Of a DNA stretch of 64,000 nucleotides, positions 49,996 to 58,466 are shown piece after piece. The notes under the pieces were generated by a model. That model was not told the origin of the DNA, did no database searches, and saw nothing but the letters and a program-made list of their open reading frames with translations. The position numbers and the translations under genes are program-made. The stretch is from Spirochaetota bacterium (GTDB lineage: Bacteria > Spirochaetota > UBA4802 > UBA5550), in assembly GCA_016933025.1 (NCBI GenBank), contig JAFGBT010000009.1, forward strand, positions 1 to 64,000, read 5' to 3'. How positions within the stretch are numbered: position 1 is the stretch's first letter; the number at the start of each line of letters is the position of its first letter.

Positions 49996-50916
49996 TTATA
50001 TCTGCAGGCTCAATTCCATGCCGTATATGGCCCGGATAAAACCCTTCTGTGAAGCCTGAAGGGGATTCTGCACCGTATAGACGCCGAAGTAGAGGGCTTC
50101 CAGGAAAAAATACCTGATGCCCGCAGAAAGGAGAAAGGCGTTGTAGGCCGCTCCCTCGATGGGAACACCGCCCGTATCGATATGGCTCCGGTTCACGCGG
50201 AACGCGCCGTACGCCTCTATGTAGGGGATGAAGGGATAAAAGTAATTCGTATTCAACGCCATGGATGCAACCATGTAGTCGTTCTTGATGCGCTCGATAT
50301 TTAAAAACGTGTCCTTCTCCGCCGGGTTGAGGCCGAAAATCTTCTGCCAGGTTTCCTTCTTGGTAATGTCGAAGTAAAATCCGCCCCAAAAATTCTCGCC
50401 GTTTCCCTCCCTGAAGGTGTAGAAGAGGTTCAGATGAATGAAGGCGAGATCCAGGATATCGAACCTGGCGAACGGCCCCAGCCTGATCTCGTATTTTCCG
50501 AGCGCGAGGTTGCGCCAGTCCGGACTCGAGTAGGCGTTCCTCCCGATGGGGAACCGGAAATTCATCATAAAGCCGAGGTGAACCTGGTCGCCGGCGAAAT
50601 CCCCTATATAGAATTTAGCTTTGAGGAACATGTCGCCGATGTTTGATTTGTCGACCTTGAAGGGGCCCTGGCTCAGGTAATCGACCTGCAGCCAGAGCGA
50701 AAGCCAATCGACCGCCCCGAACCCGAGACCGGCCGAATCCCTCCGGGAATAACGGTCGGTCCGGTGGACCTCGTCCCGGAGATATATCTCGACGTCGTAC
50801 TCCGGTATCATGTATATCGTTTCGGTGAGCGGGAGGGATTCCGCCCTCCCGGCAATGAGCAAAAACAGAATTAGCGCTATGAATATAGCGCTAATCATCA
50901 ATTTCATTCGTTCCAT
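49996..50916 (-). CDS. Putative outer-membrane beta-barrel protein
   Basis: A 306-residue exported protein. The signal (MKLMISAIFIALILFLLIAG) is followed by an alternating pattern of hydrophobic and polar residues with many aromatics: WLSLWLQVDYLSQGPF, VHLGFMMNFRFPIG, FIHLNLFYTF and FIPYIEAYGAFRV. This fits a small barrel. The last residues (YGMELSLQI) do not end in Phe. No family is recognised. It lies downstream of rplT on the same strand after about 20 bp. Confidence 0.6.
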   Translation of the reverse strand: MERMKLMISAIFIALILFLLIAGRAESLPLTETIYMIPEYDVEIYLRDEVHRTDRYSRRDSAGLGFGAVDWLSLWLQVDYLSQGPFKVDKSNIGDMFLKAKFYIGDFAGDQVHLGFMMNFRFPIGRNAYSSPDWRNLALGKYEIRLGPFARFDILDLAFIHLNLFYTFREGNGENFWGGFYFDITKKETWQKIFGLNPAEKDTFLNIERIKNDYMVASMALNTNYFYPFIPYIEAYGAFRVNRSHIDTGGVPIEGAAYNAFLLSAGIRYFFLEALYFGVYTVQNPLQASQKGFIRAIYGMELSLQI

Positions 50917-50936
50917 ATCGAATTGGATTGGAATGA

Positions 50937-51293
50937 TTATGCGGCCTTTTCCCTGACCTTTTCCACGATCTTTTTGAACGTATTCATATCGCGCACGGCC
51001 AGTTCGGCCAGCATCTTCCGGTTGATCTCGATTGAGGAGGCCTTCAGGCCGGCCACGAACTTGCTGTACGACATGCCGCAGAGCCGCGATGCCGCGGCGA
51101 TCCGTATAATCCAGAGCGCTCTGAAATCGCGCTTCTTCCTGCGCCGGTCGGCGTACGAATTCTGAAGCGCCCTTCTCCGGGCATCCTTGGCGGTCCTGTA
51201 TATGGTACTCCTCGCACCGATGAAACCCTTGGTGTCCTTCAATATTTTCTTGCTTCGCTTGCGATGAACTTTTCCCGATATTGCTCTCGGCAT
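50937..51293 (-). CDS. rplT: 50S ribosomal protein L20
   Basis: A 118-residue L20. The sequence RSKKILKDTKGFIGARSTIYRTAKDARRRALQNSYADRRRKKRDFRALWIIRI is the family hallmark. It binds 23S rRNA and can autoregulate infC operons in other bacteria. It is the last gene of thrS-infC-rpmI-rplT. Confidence 0.96.
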   Translation of the reverse strand: MPRAISGKVHRKRSKKILKDTKGFIGARSTIYRTAKDARRRALQNSYADRRRKKRDFRALWIIRIAAASRLCGMSYSKFVAGLKASSIEINRKMLAELAVRDMNTFKKIVEKVREKAA

Positions 51294-51382
51294 GATGATA
51301 CTCTCCCTCGTCTGCTGAAATTAATGGATTATTTAAATCAAATCTCCCCCGCTTCTCCCTGCCGCTCGGGCGGCATAGGGCG

Positions 51383-51580
51383 TTACGCGTAGGGAAGCAT
51401 TCGCTTGATCCGCTTCGTCTCGGCCTCGCTGGTAAGGCTGGTCCCGCGCAGTCTCCGCTTCCTCTTCGCCGATTTCCCCTCGAGCAAATGGCTCTTGAAG
51501 CCCTTGGCGCGCACGGCTTTTCCTTTCCTGGTAAGGCGGAACCTCTTTTTCGCCCCGCTGTTCGTCTTCACTTTCGGCAT
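51383..51580 (-). CDS. rpmI: 50S ribosomal protein L35
   Basis: A 65-residue L35: MPKVKTNSGAKKRFRLTRKGK is diagnostic. It lies 21 bp after infC and 89 bp before rplT. Confidence 0.95.
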   Translation of the reverse strand: MPKVKTNSGAKKRFRLTRKGKAVRAKGFKSHLLEGKSAKRKRRLRGTSLTSEAETKRIKRMLPYA

Positions 51581-51601
51581 GATCAGAATTCCTCCGCTCT
51601 A

Positions 51602-52159
51602 TTATTTCCCCTTGCCGCCGCTCGCCTTGGCGGAGACAATCATGGTTATATTTCTTCCTTCCTGCGACATATCTTTTTCTATCTGCACGATCTCTTCAAA
51701 ATGCTGTTTCACCCTGTTCATGACCTCGAACCCAAGCTCGGGGTGGACCATTTCCCGGCCCCGGAACATCAGGGTGAATTTTACCTTGTCTCCCTTGTCC
51801 AGAAATTCCTTTGCGTGCTTGACCTTGTGATCGAAATCATGGGGGTCAATATTCGGACGCATCTTTATCTCTTTAACGTGAATGACCTTCTGCTTTTTCT
51901 TGGCTTCCTTAGCCTTCTTCATCTGTTCGAATTTAAACTTGCTGTAATCGATTATCTTGACAACCGGCGGGTCCTGGTTCGGCGAAATTTCCACCAGGTC
52001 GAGCTCCAGCTCCTTCGCCATTTTAAGGGCGTCCGCTGTCGGTATGACCTTCGGTTCGCTACCCTCCCCGACAAGCCTGACCTGCATCGACTTGATACCC
52101 TCGTTAATATTGTACTTATCAAACTTATCTAAGTTGGTTCGCCTTCCTTTTTCTACCAA
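51602..52159 (-). CDS. infC: Translation initiation factor IF-3
   Basis: A 185-residue IF-3: the N-domain YNINEGIKSMQVRLVGEG, the linker of charged helices, and the C-domain with EIKMRPNIDPHDFDHKVKHAKEFLDKGDKVKFTLMFRGRE. The start codon is TTG at 52159, one codon after an in-frame TAA, with AGGGGGTG 8 nt upstream. IF-3 genes often use rare start codons and are autoregulated, so this is credible. Confidence 0.95.
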   Translation of the reverse strand: MVEKGRRTNLDKFDKYNINEGIKSMQVRLVGEGSEPKVIPTADALKMAKELELDLVEISPNQDPPVVKIIDYSKFKFEQMKKAKEAKKKQKVIHVKEIKMRPNIDPHDFDHKVKHAKEFLDKGDKVKFTLMFRGREMVHPELGFEVMNRVKQHFEEIVQIEKDMSQEGRNITMIVSAKASGGKGK

Positions 52160-52226
52160 GCGTTACACACCCCCTGCGTTATTATTTCCCGGACGCGGGA
52201 CGCAAAACCCGGCGCCGGTAAGGAAC

Positions 52227-52262
52227 GGCCCGATATCAAATTATTTTACAAATTTCCGGGCC
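52227..52262 (-). promoter_or_regulatory. Hairpin between thrS and infC
   Basis: GGCCCG (52227-52232) and CGGGCC (52257-52262) flank an AU-rich loop in which AAATT and AATTT can also pair. It lies in the thrS-infC gap of about 145 bp. It may be an attenuator or a leader structure, but no U-run follows. Confidence 0.35.
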
Positions 52263-52305
52263 TGTTCATTAAAATCAACTAGTTTTCAATATAGTTAACA
52301 GTTTT

Positions 52306-54228
52306 TTATCGCCTGTTTCGAACATCGTCCTCGATCATATCGATCAGCTCTTCAACCTTCATGGTATTCGACTTGTTTTCGCCAAGCCTCCGCACGGAAA
52401 CCGTGCCCTCGGCAACCTCTTTTTTACCGATGACCGCGATATACGGGACCTTTCGGCCGATGGCGTCGCGCACCCGGTAGCCCATGGTCTCATCCCTCCG
52501 ATCGATGTCGGGCCGGAGCCCCTTTTCCACCATGAGGAGCCGCAGCCGTTCCACCGCTTCTGCCTCTTCGTCCGAAACGTTGATTATGACCACCTGCACC
52601 GGCGCGAGCCATACCGGGAACTTGCCTCCATAGTGCTCAACCAACACGCCGATAAAGCGCTCGAGCGACCCGAGCAGGGCGCGGTGTATCATGTACGGCC
52701 GGTGTTTCTTGCCGTCGGAATCGATGTAGGTCAGGTCGAACCGCTCGGGAAGGTTGAAGTCGAACTGTATGGTCGAGCACTGCCATTCGCGCGCAAGGAT
52801 GTCCTTTATCTTGATGTCGATTTTCGGGCCGTAAAAGGCGCCGCCGCCCTCGTCGACCTCGTATTCGATCCCCGCTCGCCTGACCGACGCCTCGAGGGCC
52901 TTGACGGCCTCCTGCCACATCGAATCGTCGCCGACCGACTTTTCGGAGGGCCGGGTAGCAAGGTATACCTTGAAGTCCTTGAAGCCGAACTCGCGCAGCA
53001 TAAAGAGGCAGAAGGCCAGAACGCGGTCGATCTCGTCAGGCATCTGGTCGGGACGGCAGAAGATATGCGCGTCATCCTGGGTGAAACCACGCACCCTGAG
53101 AAGCCCGTGGAGCACGCCGCTCCGCTCATACCGGTACACGGTGCCAAGCTCGGCCCACCGCAGGGGAAGCTCGCGGTACGACCACCCCTTGCTCTGGTAG
53201 ATCATTATATGAAAGGGGCAGTTCATCGGCTTGACGTAATAAGGCTGCCCGTCGATGTCCATTGATGAATACATGTTTTCATTGTAGAAGTCGAGGTGCC
53301 CGCTGGTCTCCCAGAGCTGCGACTTCCCGATATGGGGCGTGCCCACCAGGTCGTAGCCGTTCTTGAAATGCTCCTTGCGCCAGAAGTCCTCGATAAGATG
53401 CTTCAGGCAGGCGCCTTTCGGGTGCCAGAGAACGAGACCGGCGCCCGTCTCGTCGTGTATGGAAAAGAGGTCGAGCTCCCTGCCGAGCCTGCGGTGATCG
53501 CGGCGCTTCGCTTCCTCGAGGAACGCGAGGTGACTGTTCAGCATTTTCTTGTCGGGAAACGCGATACCGTAGATACGCTGGAGCATCTTGTTCTTTTCGC
53601 TGCCGCGCCAGTAGGCGCCGGCTATGGAGAGGAGCTTGAATGCCTTCAGGTACGAGGTGCGCGGAACATGCGGCCCCCTGCAGAGGTCGTAAAAGTCACC
53701 CTGACGGTAAATCGACACGACGCCGTCCGTCATTTCGTTCAGCATCTCCACCTTGTAAATTTCTCCCGCATCCCTGAATATCTCAATCGCCCGGGCCCTG
53801 GGAAGTTCCTCGCGCCGCACCTCGATATCTTCTGCGGCGATCTTCGCCATCATCTCCTCGATCCGCGCAAGGTCTTCCGGCGACAGGACCGCTCCCATGT
53901 CGATATCATAATAAAAACCGTTCTCTATTGCCGGACCAATGGCGAATTTCGCGTCCGGGAAGAGGCGTTTGACGGCGTGCGCCATCAGGTGCGAGGCGGA
54001 ATGCCAGTATATCTCCTTCCCCTCGGTCATGTCGAAGGTGACAGCCTGCAGCGTCGTGCTCTCGTCCAACGGATGAGACAGGTCTACGGTAACGTCGCCG
54101 AGCTTCGCCGCGAGCGCCGCCTTCTGGAGTGCCGTGCTTATCTTGCCTATGATGCCGTATACGGACTCGCCCTTCCCGACCTGGAGGGCAGACCCGTCAG
54201 GCAGTGTGATGGAAATCTGATCGCTCAA
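52306..54228 (-). CDS. thrS: Threonyl-tRNA synthetase
   Basis: A 640-residue class II synthetase: TGS domain (ISITLPDGSALQVGKGESVYGI), SAD editing domain (HSASHLMAHAVKRLFPDAKF with HxxxH), the catalytic domain (MNCPFHIMIYQSKGWSYRELPLR with zinc Cys, GFTQDDAHIF) and the C-terminal anticodon-binding domain. It charges tRNA-Thr. The start is TTG with AAGGAG 9 nt upstream. It is adjacent to infC, the common order, and a tRNA-Val gene lies just upstream. Confidence 0.96.
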   Translation of the reverse strand: MSDQISITLPDGSALQVGKGESVYGIIGKISTALQKAALAAKLGDVTVDLSHPLDESTTLQAVTFDMTEGKEIYWHSASHLMAHAVKRLFPDAKFAIGPAIENGFYYDIDMGAVLSPEDLARIEEMMAKIAAEDIEVRREELPRARAIEIFRDAGEIYKVEMLNEMTDGVVSIYRQGDFYDLCRGPHVPRTSYLKAFKLLSIAGAYWRGSEKNKMLQRIYGIAFPDKKMLNSHLAFLEEAKRRDHRRLGRELDLFSIHDETGAGLVLWHPKGACLKHLIEDFWRKEHFKNGYDLVGTPHIGKSQLWETSGHLDFYNENMYSSMDIDGQPYYVKPMNCPFHIMIYQSKGWSYRELPLRWAELGTVYRYERSGVLHGLLRVRGFTQDDAHIFCRPDQMPDEIDRVLAFCLFMLREFGFKDFKVYLATRPSEKSVGDDSMWQEAVKALEASVRRAGIEYEVDEGGGAFYGPKIDIKIKDILAREWQCSTIQFDFNLPERFDLTYIDSDGKKHRPYMIHRALLGSLERFIGVLVEHYGGKFPVWLAPVQVVIINVSDEEAEAVERLRLLMVEKGLRPDIDRRDETMGYRVRDAIGRKVPYIAVIGKKEVAEGTVSVRRLGENKSNTMKVEELIDMIEDDVRNRR

Positions 54229-54359
54229 CCGTCTGCTCCTTTCGGAATCTGTTGTCTCATGGAGATGAAAAACCCCCTCCCTATCCCATGCATCCTGCGC
54301 TTGTACTGGCTATTCACAATGGGTGTCAGAGGGGGAACGGAAAAAAACCCGTATATCTG

Positions 54360-54434
54360 TGGGCGATGCTGGAGTTGAACCAGTGACCTCCTGCGTGTCG
54401 AGCAGGCGCTCTAACCAAACTGAGCTAATCGCCC
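54360..54434 (-). tRNA. tRNA-Val (GAC), C33
   Basis: The minus strand folds as a tRNA: acceptor GGGCGAT/ATCGCCC perfect, D-stem GCTC/GAGC, anticodon stem CCTGC/GCAGG and T-arm CTGG/CCAG with TTCAACT loop. The 7-nt anticodon loop is TCGACAC, placing GAC at 34-36 (valine) and C at position 33, where U is nearly universal. CCA is not encoded (discriminator A then CAG). The 49-65 pair is A-C. Confidence 0.9.
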
Positions 54435-54467
54435 GATTGAATAAAACCGTCAATCCGCAAATATTGG

Positions 54468-54497
54468 TTACTATTTTTCAGTGATGGGCATTGTCAA
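54468..54497 (-). promoter_or_regulatory. Promoter candidate for tRNA-Val
   Basis: TTGACA on the minus strand (complement of 54492-54497) with TAGTAA (complement of 54468-54473) after an 18-bp spacer, about 35 bp upstream of the tRNA. The -10 match is weak. Confidence 0.35.
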
Positions 54498-54504
54498 CAA
54501 TTTT

Positions 54505-54834
54505 TTATGCCTGCACGGCAGGACCGGTAAAGACGATAACAACCGTCACCGCACTGCCGTTTTTTATGACCCGCATGACCCTTCCTTTTCGCCAGAGCCT
54601 GAATGACAGCTCCGGACTTTCCGAAATCATCTGGGCCCGTGCGCCGATGCACCGTTCGGTAACGTACCGTGCGTATTCCTCATTGATCAGGAGCGACGCG
54701 CCTCCCTCGGAGATGTCCCTCAGTCTGCACAAGACCTCCCTGTCTTTGAAGAAAAAGCGCTTGAGGGTAAGGGTGATGTTAAAGCCCGGTTTGTTTTTCG
54801 GTATTTTAATACGGGGAGATTTACGCCTGTCCAT
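54505..54834 (-). CDS. PilZ-domain protein
   Basis: A 109-residue PilZ-like protein: RRKSPR near the N-terminus (RxxxR motif) and RDISEGGASLL (D/NxSxxG) form the c-di-GMP-binding signature, on a beta-barrel background. It likely responds to c-di-GMP. It is upstream of tRNA-Val, with no partner gene adjacent that would explain its target. Confidence 0.75.
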   Translation of the reverse strand: MDRRKSPRIKIPKNKPGFNITLTLKRFFFKDREVLCRLRDISEGGASLLINEEYARYVTERCIGARAQMISESPELSFRLWRKGRVMRVIKNGSAVTVVIVFTGPAVQA

Positions 54835-54912
54835 TGTTCCTCATCCGCAGCATTGGTAAAATGTAACATCCGGCACGGATGATAAAATTGCAAACCCTTT
54901 TTCGCATCGAGG

Positions 54913-54944
54913 AAAAAAAAGAACCGTCGCTCCGGCACGACGGT
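54913..54944 (-). terminator. Terminator after the 54952 gene
   Basis: ACCGTCG (54923-54929) and CGACGGT (54938-54944) form a 7-bp stem with an 8-nt loop, followed on the minus strand by TC and a run of eight U's (complement of 54913-54920). Confidence 0.85.
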
Positions 54945-54951
54945 CGGCGGG

Positions 54952-55554
54952 TCACTGGTCGAGCTGGATCGTCCGCTCTATGAGGCTGGACTGCTTGCTG
55001 GCGAGCTTGTCCCGATAGATTTCGAGCTTGTATACCAGGGCCATCAGGTATGAATGATATTGAGCCACCACGTCCCTCCTGGTGTCTATTCTCATCAGGT
55101 CGGCCAGGAGATATTTTTCGGTCTTGCCGATGTTGGTCTTGTATTCGATGGCAAGCTGTTTCAAATCCTCGCTCCCGGGAGTGCTCACAGTGTAGGTTTT
55201 CACTTCGCGCACGTGGCTGGTCATATTGAACTGATAGTACTCGAATATTATCTTACTGACGCTGTTCCCAGACATGTACAGGAATGCTTTTTTGTGATAC
55301 ATAAAGAAGGTCCGCTCGAGTTTATCATAATGGTACCCGGACTCAACGAGGATAGTATGCTTCCCATCCTTATCAGGCTCCAGTTTCAGGGCCTCTAACG
55401 CCTTGTTCAGCCGCTCGTTAAGCTTCGGGATCCGCGGATCGCGCATTCCTTCGTCCACCGCCGCCCCGCCCGCTCCGGTTTTCTGTCCATAGACCGCACC
55501 GCCGAGAAGGATTGCAGCACTGAGAAATATATATACTGTTATTTTATGCCACAT
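54952..55554 (-). CDS. Hypothetical exported protein
   Basis: A 200-residue protein with a signal peptide (MWHKITVYIFLSAAILLGGAVYGQ). The mature part has a long helical segment (KLNERLNKALEALKLEPDKDGKHTILVESG) and several strand-like stretches; no family is recognised. The frame reaches 55602, but the ATG at 55554 with AAAGG 6-7 nt upstream is preferred. A strong terminator follows it. Confidence 0.65.
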   Translation of the reverse strand: MWHKITVYIFLSAAILLGGAVYGQKTGAGGAAVDEGMRDPRIPKLNERLNKALEALKLEPDKDGKHTILVESGYHYDKLERTFFMYHKKAFLYMSGNSVSKIIFEYYQFNMTSHVREVKTYTVSTPGSEDLKQLAIEYKTNIGKTEKYLLADLMRIDTRRDVVAQYHSYLMALVYKLEIYRDKLASKQSSLIERTIQLDQ

Positions 55555-55708
55555 ATTATACCTTTTATTAATTATCGGTACCTGAATCATCCGATACAGC
55601 AATAAAATTTATTTTCCGAACGATTTTTTCCTTGTATAAAATCTACTATTAATAAAAAGAAATATCAAGAGATTTCCGTTGAATGATAAATAAAAAAGGA
55701 ACTTCGCC

Positions 55709-56479
55709 ATGTTGAAACAAATTATCGAAGACGGCATAATAATCGCCACACTTGATGACGGGAAAACCAACACCATTACCCGGGAGGCGCTCGAGGCGCT
55801 GGACGGAATAATCAAAAACGTGAACGAGAACAACGATATCAAGGGTCTGGTGATCACAGGAGCGGGAAAAATATTTTCGTCGGGCTTCGATCTTCCGATG
55901 TTCCTCGGATTTAAAGACCTTGACGAGGTCATAACCTTCTTCAGAAAGGCCGAGGAGATATTTATCAACCTGTTCACCTGCCGCAAACCGGTCGTCGCAG
56001 CCCTTAACGGCGCGGCCGTGGCGGGCGGTTTCATCACCGCCATGGCGGCCGACTACCGGGTCGTCAAAAACCATCCGAAGATAAAGCTCGGCATGAACGA
56101 GATAAAGATCGGCCTCGGACTTTCCATCGTGCAGACGGAGATCGTCCGCTTCGGCCTGGACAGCGACCGGATGTTCAGGGACGTCATGTACTCGGGAGAA
56201 ATGTACGACGTCAACAGGGCGCGCGAACTCGGGATAGTCGACGAGATCGTTGAGGAGGCCGGCCTGATCGACCGCGCGAAAGAAGTGGTGTCACAGTGGA
56301 TCGACAACCCGGGACGCGCCTTCATCCTCCTGAAGGGGTCGCTCAGGAAGCCGTACGAAGACCGTATGCGCCAGCGACTGCGGGACGAGAAGTGGGAGCA
56401 GCACTTCAACATTTTATTCGACAAGCAAACGAGAAAGTTCCTGGAGATAGGCGCGAAGATGCAGCACCCGGGTAAATGA
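55709..56479 (+). CDS. Enoyl-CoA hydratase/isomerase family protein
   Basis: A 256-residue crotonase-fold protein: LVITGAGKIFSSGFDLPMF and AALNGAAVAGGFITAMAADYRVV form the oxyanion-hole segments. In true hydratases two Glu residues are catalytic; the first position is not obvious here, so the reaction is open. It acts on acyl-CoA thioesters, probably in the cytoplasm. It stands alone with AAGGA before the ATG. Confidence 0.85.
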   Translation: MLKQIIEDGIIIATLDDGKTNTITREALEALDGIIKNVNENNDIKGLVITGAGKIFSSGFDLPMFLGFKDLDEVITFFRKAEEIFINLFTCRKPVVAALNGAAVAGGFITAMAADYRVVKNHPKIKLGMNEIKIGLGLSIVQTEIVRFGLDSDRMFRDVMYSGEMYDVNRARELGIVDEIVEEAGLIDRAKEVVSQWIDNPGRAFILLKGSLRKPYEDRMRQRLRDEKWEQHFNILFDKQTRKFLEIGAKMQHPGK

Positions 56480-56505
56480 TATGTAGCTGTCCCGCCCCCC
56501 CCCAA

Positions 56506-56520
56506 CCCCCCGGTGGGGGG
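56506..56520 (+). repeat. GC-rich hairpin, part of a dispersed motif
   Basis: CCCCCC-GGT-GGGGGG, preceded by CCCCCCCAA and followed by CTTG, is nearly the same as the hairpin after dgt (61688-61707). It comes 27 bp after the enoyl-CoA hydratase stop and could end its message. A further hairpin TCCCCC (56606-56611) / GGGGGA (56615-56620) follows. Confidence 0.55.
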
Positions 56521-56660
56521 CTTGACAATCCGCACCCTCCCACAGGAAAGGATTTCCTGGAGGATGAATAACGCGCGGATACTGTTTGAAGCAGGGTGAT
56601 CGAAGTCCCCCTACGGGGGATTTAGGGGGCCATACAACAATGGGACATGGAGGCAAAAAA

Positions 56661-57362
56661 ATGAATAAAACAATTTTCACCGCAACAATCCTCACTGCCA
56701 CCCTCTGCCTTTCCGCCCCGGCCTACCCGTTCGGATTCGGCATCTACGGATCGATCGGCGGCGGCAAGACCGATGTTCTCTCATGGAGCAACGACGATTA
56801 CGAGGTCGACTACTCGTACACGCACATGTATTACGGGGGCGGCATCATATTTGAAAGCGCTGATGAAGAAGACGGCATCTTTCACAATCGCCTTGATCTC
56901 GGGGTCGAGGGCATGTCCGTCTACGCGGGACGCCATGATTACCGGATGCTGATCAAACCGGGCCTGGTTAACACCTTCGCGTTCCGCGTCGCCGGGAATG
57001 AGCGAGTTCGGTTCTGGATAGGCCCTCAGATAGGATTCCAGTTACTCACCGGGCTCAAACAGACCACCCGCCGCAAAACCTGGGGCCAGGCAAGGAAGGA
57101 CACCCTCGCGGTTCTGATGGTACTCGCCCCACCCGCGACCCAGCTTTACGGGTGGTACTACCTCAACCGGGACCCGGTATGGAAGAGGACGATCGGAGCG
57201 GCCGTGCCCGTGGGACTCGCACTGGGCGTAAACATAGCAATGACCGAGACAGCGGCCTTCTTCATCGAGGGCGGCGTGCGGTGCGGCCTGCTCGCGCTGA
57301 CCGGCGCGGGGTTTAACTACGAGGGATACTCGCATATCGGATTTATTTTCGGCGCGATATAG
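56661..57362 (+). CDS. Small exported beta-rich protein
   Basis: A 233-residue protein with a signal peptide (MNKTIFTATILTATLCLSAPAYPF) and strand-rich body: FGFGIYGSIGGGKTDVLSW, YTHMYYGGGIIFES and FEGGVRCG-like stretches with aromatics. Probably an outer-membrane barrel or surface protein; no family is recognised. The frame begins at 56586, but the ATG at 56661 has GGAGG 8 nt upstream and starts the signal peptide. Confidence 0.6.
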   Translation: MNKTIFTATILTATLCLSAPAYPFGFGIYGSIGGGKTDVLSWSNDDYEVDYSYTHMYYGGGIIFESADEEDGIFHNRLDLGVEGMSVYAGRHDYRMLIKPGLVNTFAFRVAGNERVRFWIGPQIGFQLLTGLKQTTRRKTWGQARKDTLAVLMVLAPPATQLYGWYYLNRDPVWKRTIGAAVPVGLALGVNIAMTETAAFFIEGGVRCGLLALTGAGFNYEGYSHIGFIFGAI

Positions 57363-57446
57363 GGAGGAGCGTATACGAGCGCGGCACCATCGCGCGCAAG
57401 GGCTCGTCATGCCGAGTTTCAAGGGCCGGGCCCCGGTAAAAAAGGC

Positions 57447-57475
57447 TTGACTTTACAAAAAAACGGACTCATAGC
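57447..57475 (+). promoter_or_regulatory. Weak promoter candidate for the ribH unit
   Basis: TTGACT (57447-57452) and CATAGC (57470-57475) are spaced by 17 bp, upstream of ribH. The -10 is poor. No FMN riboswitch was recognised in the 57363-57573 gap. Confidence 0.25.
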
Positions 57476-57573
57476 AGTCAGGATGCGGCATGCCGTGTAC
57501 CGGCAAGGATGCGGAACGACGCGCCCCGAGTAAGTATCAGGCATGCCGAACCCAAACAGAAAAGGTAATCATT

Positions 57574-58038
57574 ATGAAACTTATAGAAGGCAAAATCGAC
57601 GCGACCGGCCTGAAGGTCGCCATCATCGTTTCCCGGTTCAATGAATTCATAACCAACAAACTCCTCGGCGGGGCCATGGACTGCCTGAAGAGAAACAACG
57701 CCGATGAGAATAATATCTCGGTCGCGTGGGTTCCTGGCTCTTTCGAAATCCCCGCGGTGGCAAGAATCATCGCCGCATCCAACAAATACGACGCGGTCAT
57801 CTGCCTGGGCGCGGTCATCCGGGGCTCAACACCTCACTTTGACTACGTTGCCTCCGAAGTCTCCAAGGGTATCGCCTCCATCAGCCTCAACTCGAAAATA
57901 CCGGTCATCTACGGTGTGCTGACGACCGACACGATCGAGCAGGCAATCGAGCGTGCCGGGACCAAGTCTGGCAACAAGGGCTTCGACGCCGCCATGTCGG
58001 CGATGGAGATGGCAAGTCTCTACAAACAAATAGGATAA
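57574..58038 (+). CDS. ribH: 6,7-dimethyl-8-ribityllumazine synthase
   Basis: A 154-residue lumazine synthase: [56 protein letters not shown] with the catalytic His and [16 protein letters not shown]. It makes the riboflavin precursor. The frame extends upstream to 57490, but the ATG at 57574 is the natural start with AAGG about 9 nt before. Its stop overlaps the nusB start by 1 bp. Confidence 0.95.
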   Translation: MKLIEGKIDATGLKVAIIVSRFNEFITNKLLGGAMDCLKRNNADENNISVAWVPGSFEIPAVARIIAASNKYDAVICLGAVIRGSTPHFDYVASEVSKGIASISLNSKIPVIYGVLTTDTIEQAIERAGTKSGNKGFDAAMSAMEMASLYKQIG

Positions 58039-58466
58039 TGGGCCACAGACGAAAAGCCAGAGAGCTCGCCCTCCAGGGCCTGTATATGCATGAAATCTCG
58101 GGAACCACCGCGGAAGAACTCTCAAGGCTCGAATGGATCGACACAGAAATTCAAGACTCAATCCGTGACTTCGCGATGACCCTCATCACCGGGTCGATCG
58201 AACACATCGTCGAAATAGATGACATCATCGTCAGACACTCAAAAAACTGGAGGTTCGAGAGACTGAGCGCAGTCGACAAGTCGATCCTCAGGCTCTCCAT
58301 CTTCGCCATGCTCTACCTGAAAGACATTCCTCTGGCCGTAACAATTAATGAGGGGATAGAGCTGGGCAAGATATACGGCGGCGAAAGCTCCGGCCAGTTC
58401 ATTAACGGAGTACTTGATGCGGCGCGGAAACAGGAGATCACAGAAGACCGAGAGGAGAAACCGTGA
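58038..58466 (+). CDS. nusB: Transcription antitermination factor NusB
   Basis: A 142-residue NusB: RRKARELALQGLYMHEISG and the end LSIFAMLYLKDIPLAVTINEGIELGKIYGGESSGQFINGVLDA are diagnostic. It binds boxA RNA in rRNA antitermination. ribH-nusB is a frequent pair. The TGA stop overlaps the next ATG (GTGATG). Confidence 0.95.
   Translation: MGHRRKARELALQGLYMHEISGTTAEELSRLEWIDTEIQDSIRDFAMTLITGSIEHIVEIDDIIVRHSKNWRFERLSAVDKSILRLSIFAMLYLKDIPLAVTINEGIELGKIYGGESSGQFINGVLDAARKQEITEDREEKP

Noticed and set aside
54229..54359. T-box riboswitch for thrS
   Set aside because: The leader is short and lacks the conserved T-box GGTGG-like sequence or a specifier loop; only T-rich stretches and small hairpins are present.
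57363..57573. FMN riboswitch before ribH
   Set aside because: None of the conserved FMN-element blocks could be seen in the 210-bp gap.
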